The notes under the pieces were generated by a model. The model was given only the letters and a program-made list of their open reading frames with translations, made no database searches and was not told where the DNA came from. From NCBI GenBank assembly GCA_964634255.1, contig CAZWJC010000002.1, positions 1-64,000 on the forward strand: 64,000 nucleotides of DNA, read 5' to 3'. Of this stretch, positions 54,542-63,518 are shown piece by piece. Numbering within the stretch: the stretch's first letter is position 1; each line of letters begins with the position of its first letter. This DNA is from MWDV01 sp964634255 (GTDB lineage: Bacteria; Verrucomicrobiota; Verrucomicrobiia; Limisphaerales; MWDV01). The position numbers and the translations under genes are program-made.

Positions 54542-56116
54542 CTACGTAATATCCAGGGTTGCCGCACCTTGGCTTGGCAGTGGCGGTGATTGCGCCCCTT
54601 GCATCTCGAGAGTCGGGGCAGGCTTGGTTGGAGGCGGGGGCGGTCCCACCATTGTGGTTACGGAAACCTCGTATTCATCCTGAGCGACCGGTTGAGGCAC
54701 CAGCTTGGACTGGTTGGGCAGCAGGCCGTCTGAGCTTTCGTTGAGCACCTTGAGCCAAGGAGGTAGTTGTAGCTCCCCACGAGCGGAGAGGACGCTGGCC
54801 AGGTTGGTCTCGGAGTCAGCCATCTCAGCAACCAGACTGACCCTGCTGGCCTTGCGCCGCATGCGGAGGGTCCGGCACAGCTTCGTTACTTCATCGACAC
54901 GGTCTGGGCCAAAATCGTACCAAGGAAGGGGGTTGGACGCTGCCCATGGCAGGGGCAGGGTTGCCGTAGCCTTCTTGGTATCACCCAATGCGTGGAAGGA
55001 GAACTGGGGTGAGAACCAGCGGTCACGCCCTTCGTTATAATTGGCCCGAACCTCTTCGATCTCCCGGATCCTCGCCTGGTAGGAAGGGGCGAATTGCCGT
55101 ACCCTCTCGAGGACCTGTTCGGTCAAGGTCGCGAGGTCGGAGGCTATGCGGACTCGTCCACAGGGACCGGTCTGTCCCTGGGCGCTCCAGATTCCTCTGG
55201 CCAGTGCTTGGATCTTGTCCTGCCTGGCCTTAAGCTGTCGCCTGAGGTGTTCGCGGTCGAGGGAGGACAGGTAGTGGACCATCCGGTTGGCGATGAACTC
55301 GCGTCCATGTTCTGGACTCAGCTCGGGCTCCGATTGAGAATCTTCGAGTGCGAGCATACAAGCGAGTTTGAACATGCCGCTGAACTCCCGGGTGACCAAG
55401 GAAGATGGCAATATTTCGCTGGATAGCTCCTTGGTCTTGGCACTGAAGATTTCCCGGCAGTGACCTAGCATATCCTCCATGGGTTTATCCTGGCCCCGAG
55501 GGAAGTTGCGCTTGCTCACGCTGAGCCTGCGCCCCCGCGACGTCTGTGGGAAGAGGAAGAGGTGAGCGTGGAGGTTGGGCTCGCCCAGCCGGGCGGGGTT
55601 ATGAGTTGCTTTCCCGACCATCTTAAGGTTCACAACGTCAGCGGTCATCCGGTCATGGTGGATGCCCATGAAGAACGCGAGCTCCTGCCCGGGGTAATAG
55701 CGCGCGGCCAACTCCTTGAAGGTGGCCTCTGTAGCCTTGACCAGTAGCTCGTCCACGTCCATGTGCTGTCCAGCCAGATGGACAACCATCGCCGGATCCA
55801 GACTGACGATTACCCGGATCGCCATGACGGTCCGTCGCTTCTTCTGTTGCGTGGCACAATGCCGTTGGATGTAATGGAGGATCGCCTCGTTGTCGGACAT
55901 CCCCCGCGTCAACTTGAGCTGGGCTATGGCAGGTCGGACATACCCATGGGAGGATAGGTGACCAGGTGACCGGCTGGTGAAGTAGTTTTTACCGATACCC
56001 ATCCCCATTTCCGACAGGTCCTTCCCCTTGTGCTTGCCGGTCTCGTCCATATACTCCTGCGCCCAAGCAATGGCAACCCGGGGGGACTTGATCATCTTGG
56101 TGCGTCGGAAGATCAT
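54542..56116 (-). CDS. relaxase-like mobilisation protein
   Basis: A 524-residue protein with histidine clusters typical of HUH/MOB relaxases: FFMGIH153-H154-D155-R and NLH183-AH185-LFLFPQTSRG, the H-x-H pattern that binds the metal. The N-terminal 120 residues (ATG at 56116) form a basic region, and a Tyr-containing segment (ELAARYYPGQELAF) just before the His motif may provide the nicking tyrosine. The C-terminal third is Pro-rich (VGPPPPPTKPAPTLE). It would nick oriT to start transfer. It starts 2 bases after the small upstream gene. Family (MOB type) not assigned. Confidence 0.7.
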   Translation of the reverse strand: MIFRRTKMIKSPRVAIAWAQEYMDETGKHKGKDLSEMGMGIGKNYFTSRSPGHLSSHGYVRPAIAQLKLTRGMSDNEAILHYIQRHCATQQKKRRTVMAIRVIVSLDPAMVVHLAGQHMDVDELLVKATEATFKELAARYYPGQELAFFMGIHHDRMTADVVNLKMVGKATHNPARLGEPNLHAHLFLFPQTSRGRRLSVSKRNFPRGQDKPMEDMLGHCREIFSAKTKELSSEILPSSLVTREFSGMFKLACMLALEDSQSEPELSPEHGREFIANRMVHYLSSLDREHLRRQLKARQDKIQALARGIWSAQGQTGPCGRVRIASDLATLTEQVLERVRQFAPSYQARIREIEEVRANYNEGRDRWFSPQFSFHALGDTKKATATLPLPWAASNPLPWYDFGPDRVDEVTKLCRTLRMRRKASRVSLVAEMADSETNLASVLSARGELQLPPWLKVLNESSDGLLPNQSKLVPQPVAQDEYEVSVTTMVGPPPPPTKPAPTLEMQGAQSPPLPSQGAATLDIT

Positions 56117-56118
56117 GG

Positions 56119-56490
56119 CTAGGCCGACGGTGGGGGCAGGGTATCAGTAGGGGGTGGTTGTCCGAAGACCTGCTCAAACTTAGTGGCTAAAACGGCACGG
56201 GCCTTACGGACCTCCGCAATTGTCGTGCGGCATGCCTCGATCTGTTCGTCGATGGAGGTCAGTTGTTCGAACACTTGGGTCATGATCTCACCCAGCTTAT
56301 TGTCCCGTCGTTCCAGTAGCTTCACGAAATCCTCAGGCTTCTCCTGTCGGGAGAGGTCGCTCAATGCCAGGAGGGTGGCTGCCTCTCGTTGGACGATGGC
56401 CTCCCGGACGTCACTAGGCTCCATCCGGTAGTGCTTGGACAAGGCACGCATCACCTCTTGGAACTGGGCATATGTGGCTGGCTTGCTCAT
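56119..56490 (-). CDS. small coiled-coil mobilisation-cluster protein
   Basis: A 123-residue protein starting MSKPATYAQFQEVMRALSKH at 56490, with a GGGAAGG ribosome site upstream. The body is a long helix (KPEDFVKLLERRDNKLGEIM, TQVFEQLTSIDEQIEACRTT, IAEVRKARAVLATKFEQVFG) likely to form a coiled coil; the end is Pro-rich. Its ATG overlaps the stop of the upstream gene. Such small helical proteins often accompany relaxases as DNA-binding or auxiliary factors; the exact role is unknown. Confidence 0.65.
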   Translation of the reverse strand: MSKPATYAQFQEVMRALSKHYRMEPSDVREAIVQREAATLLALSDLSRQEKPEDFVKLLERRDNKLGEIMTQVFEQLTSIDEQIEACRTTIAEVRKARAVLATKFEQVFGQPPPTDTLPPPSA

Positions 56491-56918
56491 ACCTTCCCTG
56501 CTAGGTTGGCCTCGCGGGTCTTGGCCTGCGCCCGGCAGATCTCCTCCAGGACAGGGCCTGCCAGGGTCAGCTGTTCTACGAGGAGGGACGTGTCTTGGGT
56601 GACGCTCATTAGCTCCAACTGCAGGACGGCCAGTTCCCGGCACCGACTGTTAAGCGCAGTCAAGGCGGCTACGACATCCGTCATGTTGGGAGAGGCGGCC
56701 TGACCCGATCTGATGGCAAATTGGAGGGCCTCGTTACAATACTCTGTGACCTCAGCCGCAGTGCTAGGAACGCCGGCATCCTTCAGCACCGAGATCGTTT
56801 CCTTCCACAAGTAGACGCGAGGATGGTGCGAGTTGTAAAGACTGGACTCGTTACCCTCCCCCTCCATAGCCTCGTCTTTTTGGCCCTGAGGTCCTGCTAC
56901 ACCTCTGTCATCACTCAT
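56487..56918 (-). CDS. small hypothetical protein, first gene of the mobilisation cluster
   Basis: A 143-residue protein starting MSDDRGVAGPQGQKDEAMEG; the first 35 residues are acidic and probably disordered. The rest is helical (LWKETISVLKDAGVPSTAAE, VTEYCNEALQFAIRSG, LNSRCRELAVLQLELMSVTQ). A good ribosome site (AAGGAAGGA) precedes the ATG at 56918. It is the first gene read from the repeat-bearing region at 56938-57108 and overlaps the next gene by 4 bases. Function unknown. Confidence 0.6.
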   Translation of the reverse strand: MSDDRGVAGPQGQKDEAMEGEGNESSLYNSHHPRVYLWKETISVLKDAGVPSTAAEVTEYCNEALQFAIRSGQAASPNMTDVVAALTALNSRCRELAVLQLELMSVTQDTSLLVEQLTLAGPVLEEICRAQAKTREANLAGKV

Positions 56919-56937
56919 CGTTTTCCTTCCTTACGCA

Positions 56938-57108
56938 TTTATCCTAAATTGAGGCGAAATTGCACGTATTTATCCCAAACTACGTGTATACCCCCCCGTA
57001 CGCCGCTATCGTTTTTTGACTTTTTTTCCAATTCGTCTGCACCACATGCCGGTTTTATCCCAAAACGGTCGTATAACCCCGTTCTTGTTTATCCTAAAAC
57101 GTCCGTAT
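56938..57108. repeat. iteron-like repeats (TTTATCCYAAA boxes)
   Basis: TTTATCCYAAA occurs on the plus strand at 56938-56948, 56969-56979, 57054-57064 and 57088-57098. The last two extend to 21-bp units (57054-57074, 57088-57108) that agree at 18 of 21 positions; the second shares a CGTGTAT-like end. Start-to-start spacing is 31, 85 and 34. The block sits directly upstream of the minus-strand mobilisation genes, so it could be their operator, an oriV iteron array or part of an oriT. Confidence 0.6.
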
Positions 57109-57125
57109 TCACTGCCTTATTATAG

Positions 57126-58519
57126 TGCAAACTACCATCTTGTATCTTTTCAATCGGCACGATCTGAGCCCATCTTTGGATGACCTCTCTGGTCTGATCA
57201 CGCGTGCGCTGTCGGCGGCGCTGTCACAATAGATATTGGTTAAATTGTATTTGGAGGCAACTCACTCCACGTTGCCGTCGCGACAACTTCGACACCGTGC
57301 ATGAACCACAGGGCTGGGTTGGGGAGGTGAGGTTGTCGATGGGAGCAGGGATATGGACGTCGGGGTTAGCCGGCTGAGTTAGTTTAGCCGTAGGCGCATG
57401 GGGCAGATCTCGCTGAGCTATGGGTCTAGGGAGTCACGTTGAGGTCGCCATGCCCTTCTGACCGTAGGTTGGTTGGCAACAAGACCGTCACCGGACGATC
57501 TCGATAACGGAGTGGGAGGAGACTACCGGTGGCCTGGCGCGGTCTGGTCTTGGTGTCGGTGGACCCTCCGAGCAACCAGGTCAGGGTAGGTCGATGCGAC
57601 GGCGTCCGGGTCGGTAGGCCTCAGAGCTTCCTCTGGACCACGTGACGTGTGGTCGAGTCTACCCTCGTCACTGTCCCTGCGCATGACACCGGTGTGAGTG
57701 GCGTCCCCTACTTCCGGTTGGACAGTGCTCCACGCCTTGGTCAGATGCCCCAGCCGGCATGTCTTGGGCGTAGTCACTGGATGACGCTGGTCGATCCCTC
57801 ACCGGAGATGACCCGTGGCACGTGACGGGTTGGAGAGTGTCTGTAGTCCGAATCTCCCTCGACTACCCTCTATACAGAGGACGGCCTTGACCACGATCAC
57901 GCTGAGAGCGTCAAGGTCAGCAAGTCGGGATCATGGTGACCTTGGCCAAGGCAGAACTCAGTTGTCGAGAGCAATAGGGGATTAGGCAGACCATTTCAGA
58001 GGTCAGGTCCGCAGTCCTTCAGGTGTCGGAAACTGAGAGTGATTCAAAGGTCCAGGTGGTAGGTCGGCAGTGAAGTCACCACGTCACCAGAACCACTGCA
58101 GCGATTCTCTGATCATGCCATCCAGGGTGCGCGATGACTGGCAGTCACCGTCTGCATGTGGGCGGTCACTGTGGTCCGGGGGTGAGTCGGCAAGCGAAAG
58201 GTGCGGATGTTGGAAGTGGGGGTGGGTGGGCTCCTCCCGACGGAGGCAGCCCCTGTTGGGGAACACAAGGGTGTCCCAGTTTGCACCGGCAGCCGATGCG
58301 TTCGTCGCGGCGGCAAACCAGGCCGCGAAATCGACAACGTGGGCGAGGTGTTGGGCGTAGCCAGGGGGTGTGCCGACATGCAGGCAGGGTTGAGGGTGGA
58401 CCAGCAGGGCCGTTGATTGAAGTGTAGGAGACAGGATCCTTGCCCCACACCGGCAGCACCACCTCCAAGCTTGGAACGGTCGCTGGGGATAAATCGGTCG
58501 CGATGCTCATCCCCTTCCT
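57126..58519. other. 1.4 kb region without credible genes
   Basis: The short frames here have no ribosome sites and incoherent products. Visible elements are a perfect 12-bp palindrome CCTTGGCCAAGG at 57940-57951, a copy of GCCGTAGGC at 57387-57395 and a near-copy at 57461, and strongly GGT-rich stretches around 57950-58080. Such a region beside mobilisation genes could hold an origin; no experiment-like evidence is available from sequence alone. Confidence 0.45.
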
Positions 58520-58555
58520 ATGGCAGTTGACCAGAGGAGGTATTGCCCAGACCGA

Positions 58556-59572
58556 ATGGCCTGGACTAACCTAGCTCCGGTGAAACCTGAGAATGCGAAG
58601 CAGCCAAGGCCGGACCATAAAGTGTCGAGGAAGCTGGTCCCGTTGGACGCGGAGACTGATCGCAGGCTTCGCCAGGCTGCCCTCCTGGTGGGACTCCCAG
58701 CCACTGGCTTTATCAGGCTGGCGCTTCACCGCGCGTTCGAGGGGTTTCTGGGGATTCTAACCTCGATGGTTGACCAGGAGGCACAGGGATGGGTCGAAAG
58801 TAGGGCAAAGGGTTTTTACCGCACGGTGAGCAAGCGTGGCATCCCTCGGCTTGCGCCGGGGGACAACGGGGAATTCGACAAGCTCCTGCGGCGACTCGCG
58901 GACACAAATGTGACGCCAGCGGAGGCGCGGCGTGGAGTGGCGCGGGCATTTCGCAAGCGGACCCCGCGCGGCTGGGGAGCACCCCGTTACGCCGGTTCCC
59001 CGTACGAGCAGGCCCTGGTCAAATCGCTACTGGAAGACAATTCGGCGGTCTCCACGTCCCGCAACTTGCTCGTCTGGTCCACTGCCTCCAATAGACGCTG
59101 CATGGACTTACTAGCGGACATATACTGCGAGCGGGCAGAATACCACGCCGACCAGTGGCGAGAGCTGCCCCGGCTTCAAGCCGCGGTGGCAAAGAGCCTC
59201 CTGGGGGATACTAAGGAGCTGAAGCGTTCGTACGAGCGCGATTTGATCAACCTGCAGAACGGATTTCACCGATTGCAGCAGGGTCGAAAGCCTGAACCAG
59301 ACTTCTTACAATGTCTGGAGAACGCCGCGGCGCATTTGCACACCAACTGGAGCAAGCTCTCGGCAGGGGATCGTCGGTCTCTGGTCCAGCGACGAATCCG
59401 AGTCTGCGAGACTCGGATTAAAGCTCTGACCACTCAAGACGAAAGAGCTGCTCGAGAACTGGAGAAACTCCAGGACAAGCCGGAGCTGTGGCTCAACCCG
59501 TGGGTGCTGCGGCGATGGCTGGAAGCCTCCCGGTCACCGGACCAGGTATTGCGGCCTGCGCGATTTCCGTAG
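58556..59572 (+). CDS. hypothetical protein with RHH-like start, 338 residues
   Basis: Starts at the ATG at 58556, with AGAGGAGG 15 bases upstream; an ATG at 58520 is the alternative but would put that site inside the gene. Residues 15-70 (HKVSRKLVPLDAETDRRLRQ, AALLVGLPATGFIRLALHRA) look like a ribbon-helix-helix DNA-binding module. The C-terminal part is helical and basic (SLVQRRIRVCETRIKALTTQ, DERAARELEKLQDKPELWL). It could be a plasmid replication, partition or mobilisation accessory; none is proven. Confidence 0.6.
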   Translation: MAWTNLAPVKPENAKQPRPDHKVSRKLVPLDAETDRRLRQAALLVGLPATGFIRLALHRAFEGFLGILTSMVDQEAQGWVESRAKGFYRTVSKRGIPRLAPGDNGEFDKLLRRLADTNVTPAEARRGVARAFRKRTPRGWGAPRYAGSPYEQALVKSLLEDNSAVSTSRNLLVWSTASNRRCMDLLADIYCERAEYHADQWRELPRLQAAVAKSLLGDTKELKRSYERDLINLQNGFHRLQQGRKPEPDFLQCLENAAAHLHTNWSKLSAGDRRSLVQRRIRVCETRIKALTTQDERAARELEKLQDKPELWLNPWVLRRWLEASRSPDQVLRPARFP

Positions 59573-59682
59573 TCCCGCCCTGTATAATACCGCCGGTCGG
59601 GCACTCTGAAACCTGATCTTGAGTTCTGAATTGGAGTGGCGACTCCAATCGAGCCATTCCCAGACTCCGGCTGCAAACACTA

Positions 59683-59698
59683 AAACGTACGTACGTTT
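59683..59698. promoter_or_regulatory. perfect 16-bp palindrome
   Basis: AAACGTACGTACGTTT is a perfect palindrome, 12 bases before the TTG start at 59710 and after the gene ending at 59572. It is the kind of site a dimeric repressor binds and may control the next genes. Confidence 0.5.
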
Positions 59699-59709
59699 CG
59701 TGAACATCC

Positions 59710-60030
59710 TTGCGCAGTATTTTCTGCGCGACCGTTTCGGTCGCCCAGAATGTATATGTGGCCTCCGGTCGAAATACACCGCGGACCCGGCTGGTAAGCA
59801 CCAATGCCTCCACCCGGTTGCTGCGTGCCGCCCTGGCAGACGCACCCGCGCCCGCGGGGAGCGAGTGCTCTAGGCCGCAGGTGACTGCCTCTGGGCGGCG
59901 GGTGTGGGTAGTGTATCTGTCCGGACCTGTGGCAGCTTCGGCGGAGAGGACCGTGCTTGAGGTGCTCGCTGAGGCGATGCGCCGAAGGAATCCCGCCTTA
60001 GCGACAAATGAACCTTGGAGAAGGGAATAA
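59710..60030 (+). CDS. small hypothetical protein
   Basis: A 106-codon frame from a TTG at 59710 (RSIFCATVSVAQNVYVASGR) to a stop 5 bases before the next gene. The C-terminal half reads as a protein (TASGRRVWVVYLSGPVAASA, ERTVLEVLAEAMRRR). The start and reality are uncertain: TTG is the only candidate and no strong ribosome site is seen. Its close fit between the palindrome and the next gene supports an operon. Confidence 0.35.
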   Translation: MRSIFCATVSVAQNVYVASGRNTPRTRLVSTNASTRLLRAALADAPAPAGSECSRPQVTASGRRVWVVYLSGPVAASAERTVLEVLAEAMRRRNPALATNEPWRRE

Positions 60031-60035
60031 ACCGA

Positions 60036-60656
60036 ATGAAACGTAAACCGAATAGGGTACCGGTGTTGCGCGAAACGACACCCGCTCCGCCAGGATCTGT
60101 CATCAGTTACGGGTCCATTCTGGACTTCGGCGCCCAGAATCCGCTCCTTCCGGAAAGTCGGGCGGCTCGCGGCTTGGGCTTGAATCTGTTCTACTGCTAC
60201 CGTCCGCCGCATACGCTACGGAAAGGGCGGCTCAATATTGTTGCGCTCGCAACCCAGGTTTACGTTGAGGCTGTCAGCCGCGGGACACCACACCTATTCA
60301 TTGAGGCTGGCGAGCGTGTGCCCGCAGCTTTCAGATATGCGCGGGAGATTGAGGTGGGCACGGTGATCGCGTGGCCCAACGGCGACGTTTGGGCTAGAAC
60401 CGGAATTCTAGAAAGCCGCGGCACATCGATGCAGAAGGCTTTTGTCTGCTCGACAGGTCTCGATCTGCCAGTAGCCGACCGTCGGGTGAAGCCTGTGCGA
60501 CGGGGCCAGGCGATCGCGGTCACCATCGCCCTAGTGGCGATCGCCTTTGGAAAGCCGTTGCCGCCGTATCCGTGCTTAGACAGCCAAGGTCGCAGTGCGC
60601 GGGATCTGGCAAAGGAGGCCGGTGGCCTGGATGTTTATGTTCTGAACTGGAGCTGA
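60036..60656 (+). CDS. hypothetical protein, 206 residues
   Basis: Starts MKRKPNRVPVLRETTPAPPG at 60036, with GGAGAAGGGA upstream. The body is mixed alpha/beta (GLGLNLFYCYRPPHTLRKGR, GTVIAWPNGDVWARTGILES, RRGQAIAVTIALVAIAFGKP); the last piece contains a short hydrophobic helix. No family recognised. The frame is long and the ribosome site good, so the gene is probably real. Confidence 0.65.
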   Translation: MKRKPNRVPVLRETTPAPPGSVISYGSILDFGAQNPLLPESRAARGLGLNLFYCYRPPHTLRKGRLNIVALATQVYVEAVSRGTPHLFIEAGERVPAAFRYAREIEVGTVIAWPNGDVWARTGILESRGTSMQKAFVCSTGLDLPVADRRVKPVRRGQAIAVTIALVAIAFGKPLPPYPCLDSQGRSARDLAKEAGGLDVYVLNWS

Positions 60657-60890
60657 AAGCAGCACGTCGAGAGTGATGACCCATTTCTGGTGGTTTTGCG
60701 CGACTTCATGGAAGACCGCAGCGACTTGCGGCAGGTGGAGCGACTGCGCAACTGCGGATTCGGGAGAAGTTGATCTTCGTTTCGCACCGGTCAGACGACG
60801 CAGGGTCAACGGATTGGGCTGGCGTCCCCGGGACTGGTGACTTTACGGCATGTACGCCCGGCACGTGAACCGGTTTTGACGCAGGAACCT

Positions 60891-61787
60891 TCACAGTAGT
60901 CCTCCGGCTTCCTCTGGGAATGGCAACATGGAAACCTGTTTCTCCATTTCCTCGCCGGCACTTCGGTCCGGTGCATTGAACGGCAAGGTGCGACGCGCTT
61001 TGGCCTGCATGAATCCAAGCAGCGTCTCCAGGTCGGCGTCCCGAATCTCCCGATCGAAAGCATGGACCAGTGCCTGAGTCCGTTCGCCAATCCAGGCGAC
61101 GAACCTGTCGGCATCGCCCCCAAATAGCCGCGCCAAAACCGCGTCCATTCCAACGGAGCTCAGATTGCCATTCTGGGATTCGGCGATGGTCACAACGGAC
61201 ACCAACCGTCCTCGCACCCAACCTTCGGGCATGGCCGTTGATCCCGCAGCAGGGTTCTGCGCAGACCACAGCAATCGAACCAGAGCGGCGCGCAGATGGA
61301 CCACGCCGCTGCCAAACGGGCCAAAGACCCGCCAACCGTCGGTTGGCGTATCGGTAATCGCCAAGTCCAGAGCGTGTTCTGGCTGGCGCCGACGCCAGGC
61401 CAGAAAGCGCGGCGTGCTGGGCCAGACGCCGGCACGATTAAACCTGGGTTTGAGTGTCCGCAACAATTCGGCCTCCCGGGCGAGCGCGGCGGGTTCATCT
61501 GCGCATTCCTCCAATTCGATGCGCACCACCTGCCGCAACAGACGAAGCTGCGGGCGGCCCATCCGGTCTGGATTGGCCACCCGATAATGGCCAAGGCGCT
61601 GCCGCAGACTCTTGGCCTTCCCCACATAGAGCACCACCCCGCTCGCATCCTGCATGAGATAAACGCCAGGTCGCTCCGGCAGGCGACGGAAGAACTCCTC
61701 GCCCAACCTGTAAACGCCGGTTGAAAAGTGCGGCGGGGACTTGGATGTGACGGGGCGGTTCAAAAGCGCGACATCTTCGTTAACCAT
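60891..61787 (-). CDS. GIY-YIG nuclease domain protein
   Basis: A 298-residue protein. The N-terminal GIY-YIG-type nuclease is complete: G41-VY...Y54-VG in PGVYLMQDASGVVLYVGKAK, the Arg in LRQRLGHY, and the Glu and Asn in REAELLRTLKPRFN. This is the UvrC/Cho-like version found in stand-alone proteins; residues 130-298 form a second, unassigned domain (TDTPTDGWRVFGPFGSGVVH). It lies beside a truncated IS21 transposase, 5 bases from it on the opposite strand, and could be a repair protein or a selfish-element nuclease. The ATG at 61787 is used; a longer frame extends upstream but overlaps the transposase fragment. Confidence 0.8.
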   Translation of the reverse strand: MVNEDVALLNRPVTSKSPPHFSTGVYRLGEEFFRRLPERPGVYLMQDASGVVLYVGKAKSLRQRLGHYRVANPDRMGRPQLRLLRQVVRIELEECADEPAALAREAELLRTLKPRFNRAGVWPSTPRFLAWRRRQPEHALDLAITDTPTDGWRVFGPFGSGVVHLRAALVRLLWSAQNPAAGSTAMPEGWVRGRLVSVVTIAESQNGNLSSVGMDAVLARLFGGDADRFVAWIGERTQALVHAFDREIRDADLETLLGFMQAKARRTLPFNAPDRSAGEEMEKQVSMLPFPEEAGGLL

Positions 61788-61792
61788 GCTGG

Positions 61793-62101
61793 ATGTATCG
61801 CGATATGGACGAATGGACGGAGATTCGCAGACGGGTGTTGATGGAGGGGGTGAGTCGGCGACAGATCTTGCAGGAGACGGGGCTGCATTGGCTGACACTG
61901 AAGAAGATTCTGGCGCACAGTGAGCCGCCGGGCTACCGACAGCTAAAGCCCCGGCGGAAGCACAAACTGGGAAAGTATCTGGGCCGGATTGAACAGATCC
62001 CGAAGGAGGACCAAGCGATGCCGCGCAAGCAGCGGCATACGGCCAAAAGGATCTGGGAACGGCTGCGGGAGGCGGGATTCCCACCGGCCTTCGTGTTTTG
62101 A
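61793..62101 (+). pseudogene. istA: truncated IS21-type transposase IstA
   Basis: The frame (MYRDMDEWTEIRRRVLMEGV, SRRQILQETGLHWLTLKKIL, AHSEPPGYRQLKPRRKHKLG, MPRKQRHTAKRIWERLREAG) is the N-terminal DNA-binding part of an IS21 IstA, which should continue for 400 or more residues. It stops after 102 codons, just past the conserved MPRKQRHTAKRI block, so the element is a remnant. No IstB follows. Confidence 0.75.
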
Positions 62102-62619
62102 AGTCCAGATTAGGCAGAGAACGGAGGCAACGAGCCCACATGACGGCTTGCTTATTCAAGCGATAACCAGGTCTCGAGAACGCCGGCTTTGGGACGTGCG
62201 AGTGTTGGTCTGGGAGGCCCATGTGAATCAGTCCGCCGGGGTGGTCAACGGCTCACATCTCCCTCCATGTCACCCAGCCTTTCTTAGATTCGAGCTCTAT
62301 GCCGTCGCCGAGTCGGCGTCTTGGATCACAGGCTTCCGGCTGCAACTGTCACCGCCTACCGCCGAGGTTCACTTACCAGCACCGCCCGAACTCCTCTCTA
62401 CCGCAAACAGGTCGTGATCTCATCATTCGTGGTCTTCAGTTCTCTGCCGGTTCATACCGCTCGACGTGAACGCACTGTCCATGTCTCAGTCTATTTGGAC
62501 GCGCTATTTCACTCGATTCTCGCTGGCTTGAGTGTTTCAAGCGGGGTGTGCGTTGACTCACTCAAATCCTTCTAACACGCAGCTCACCGACCGCAAAAAC
62601 AGGCTCAACGAAACTTGGC
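62102..62619. other. gene-free interval after the IS fragment
   Basis: About 520 bases with no credible gene. Remnants of the IS may be present, but no other transposase motif or terminal repeat can be pointed to. Confidence 0.4.
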
Positions 62620-62901
62620 TTACGCCACTTCCCTCACCATGTTCTCCGTCCCAAAAGGATTCGGAACGCGTCGTGCGCAAGCAGGATCACAGCACCACTG
62701 TCCATCTACGACAAACAGATACTCGTGTTTGCCCGGTTGAAGGCGGACGGCGACGTTCCATGTCCCATTCGAGTCTCGGCGCAAAGGGATGGAGTGTTGC
62801 TCCCAGTCAGTAAAGGAGCCGGCGAGCCGCACGGCGACGGCGTCGGGAGCGTGCAACGTGAATGTTTCAGATGACTGTGTTGATTTTCTTGCCTTGGCCA
62901 T
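62620..62901 (-). CDS. CBM48 glycogen-binding-type small protein
   Basis: A 93-residue protein starting MAKARKSTQSSETFTLHAPD. The body (APDAVAVRLAGSFTDWEQHS, NGTWNVAVRLQPGKHEYLFV, VDGQWCCDPACARRVPNPFG) has the W-x-x-x-x-L and G-x-Y-x-Y-x-F-x-V-D-G pattern of isolated CBM48 domains related to the N-terminus of isoamylase and AMPK-beta. Such small stand-alone versions are known in bacteria; the bound sugar is unknown. The start at 62901 fits the domain border. Confidence 0.8.
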   Translation of the reverse strand: MAKARKSTQSSETFTLHAPDAVAVRLAGSFTDWEQHSIPLRRDSNGTWNVAVRLQPGKHEYLFVVDGQWCCDPACARRVPNPFGTENMVREVA

Positions 62902-62948
62902 AGTGTCAATTGGGATGGTGTTTAGTTTCGCTCGGGAGATCGGGTGGT

Positions 62949-63515
62949 TTATCGTGATTCCATTGAGGAGGGCGACGAACAACTGGGATTACGGAGTCCA
63001 CGCAAACAGGCGGCAAAGTCCTTTCGAGAAACCGCCGGCACGAAAGCTATGTCATAGCCAAATCGGGTGCGGCGGTTGAAATGAAGCCTGATGACATTCC
63101 AGAGCACCCTGCGCCCCTCGACGACCAGGCAGACGTCATTGGGGGCGATCTCGTCCGTCAGAAAGAGGCCTGTGATCCGGTAGCATTGTCCGTCAAAGGA
63201 GACGACTTTCAATGTGGTCTTGAGAGCCAAGGCAACGAGAATGTGGATGGCAGCGAGAAGGAGCAACAGGGCAGCAACGGTTAGTCGCGAGGAGGCGTTG
63301 AGCATGGCGGCAAGCGTGAGGGCGCTTCCTATGAGGAAGGCCCCCACACTCGCAGTCAAAGGAGCCAATGAGGAAATGCGCATGCGCTCCCCCTCAGCGG
63401 TAGAGTCTCCCGTCACTGGGGAGTAACCCTTGCGATGAGTCTTGGTTGCCTGCGGCTCAAGGGTTATCAATGGCTTGCTTATCGCTTCAAGCGACGCGTC
63501 TTGGTGATGGTTCAT
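62949..63515 (-). CDS. membrane protein with two hydrophobic helices
   Basis: A 188-residue protein. Two hydrophobic segments occupy about residues 53-71 (ASVGAFLIGSALTLAAML) and 79-100 (TVAALLLLLAAIHILVALAL), followed by about 90 soluble residues (TTLKVVSFDGQCYRITGLFL, TDEIAPNDVCLVVEGRRVLW) with a beta-rich look, perhaps a small PH-like domain. The ATG at 63515 is 4 bases past the Rnk stop; an internal ATG at 63383 is another option. Function unknown. Confidence 0.6.
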   Translation of the reverse strand: MNHHQDASLEAISKPLITLEPQATKTHRKGYSPVTGDSTAEGERMRISSLAPLTASVGAFLIGSALTLAAMLNASSRLTVAALLLLLAAIHILVALALKTTLKVVSFDGQCYRITGLFLTDEIAPNDVCLVVEGRRVLWNVIRLHFNRRTRFGYDIAFVPAVSRKDFAACLRGLRNPSCSSPSSMESR

Positions 63516-63518
63516 CGC

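Noticed and set aside
56938..57108. CRISPR array
   Set aside because: Only four short boxes with unequal spacing and no cas genes; iteron or operator is the better reading.
57523..57777. 84-codon minus-strand frame in the gene-free region
   Set aside because: No ribosome site, polar low-information product, and no neighbour relation; treated as chance opening.
59493..60212. 239-codon minus-strand frame opposite 59.5-60.2 kb
   Set aside because: Overlaps the end of the gene at 58556 and most of the gene start at 60036, and has an Arg/Ser-rich shadow composition.
61989..62417. 142-codon frame after the IS21 fragment
   Set aside because: Overlaps IstA in another frame, with Arg-rich product and no homology pattern.
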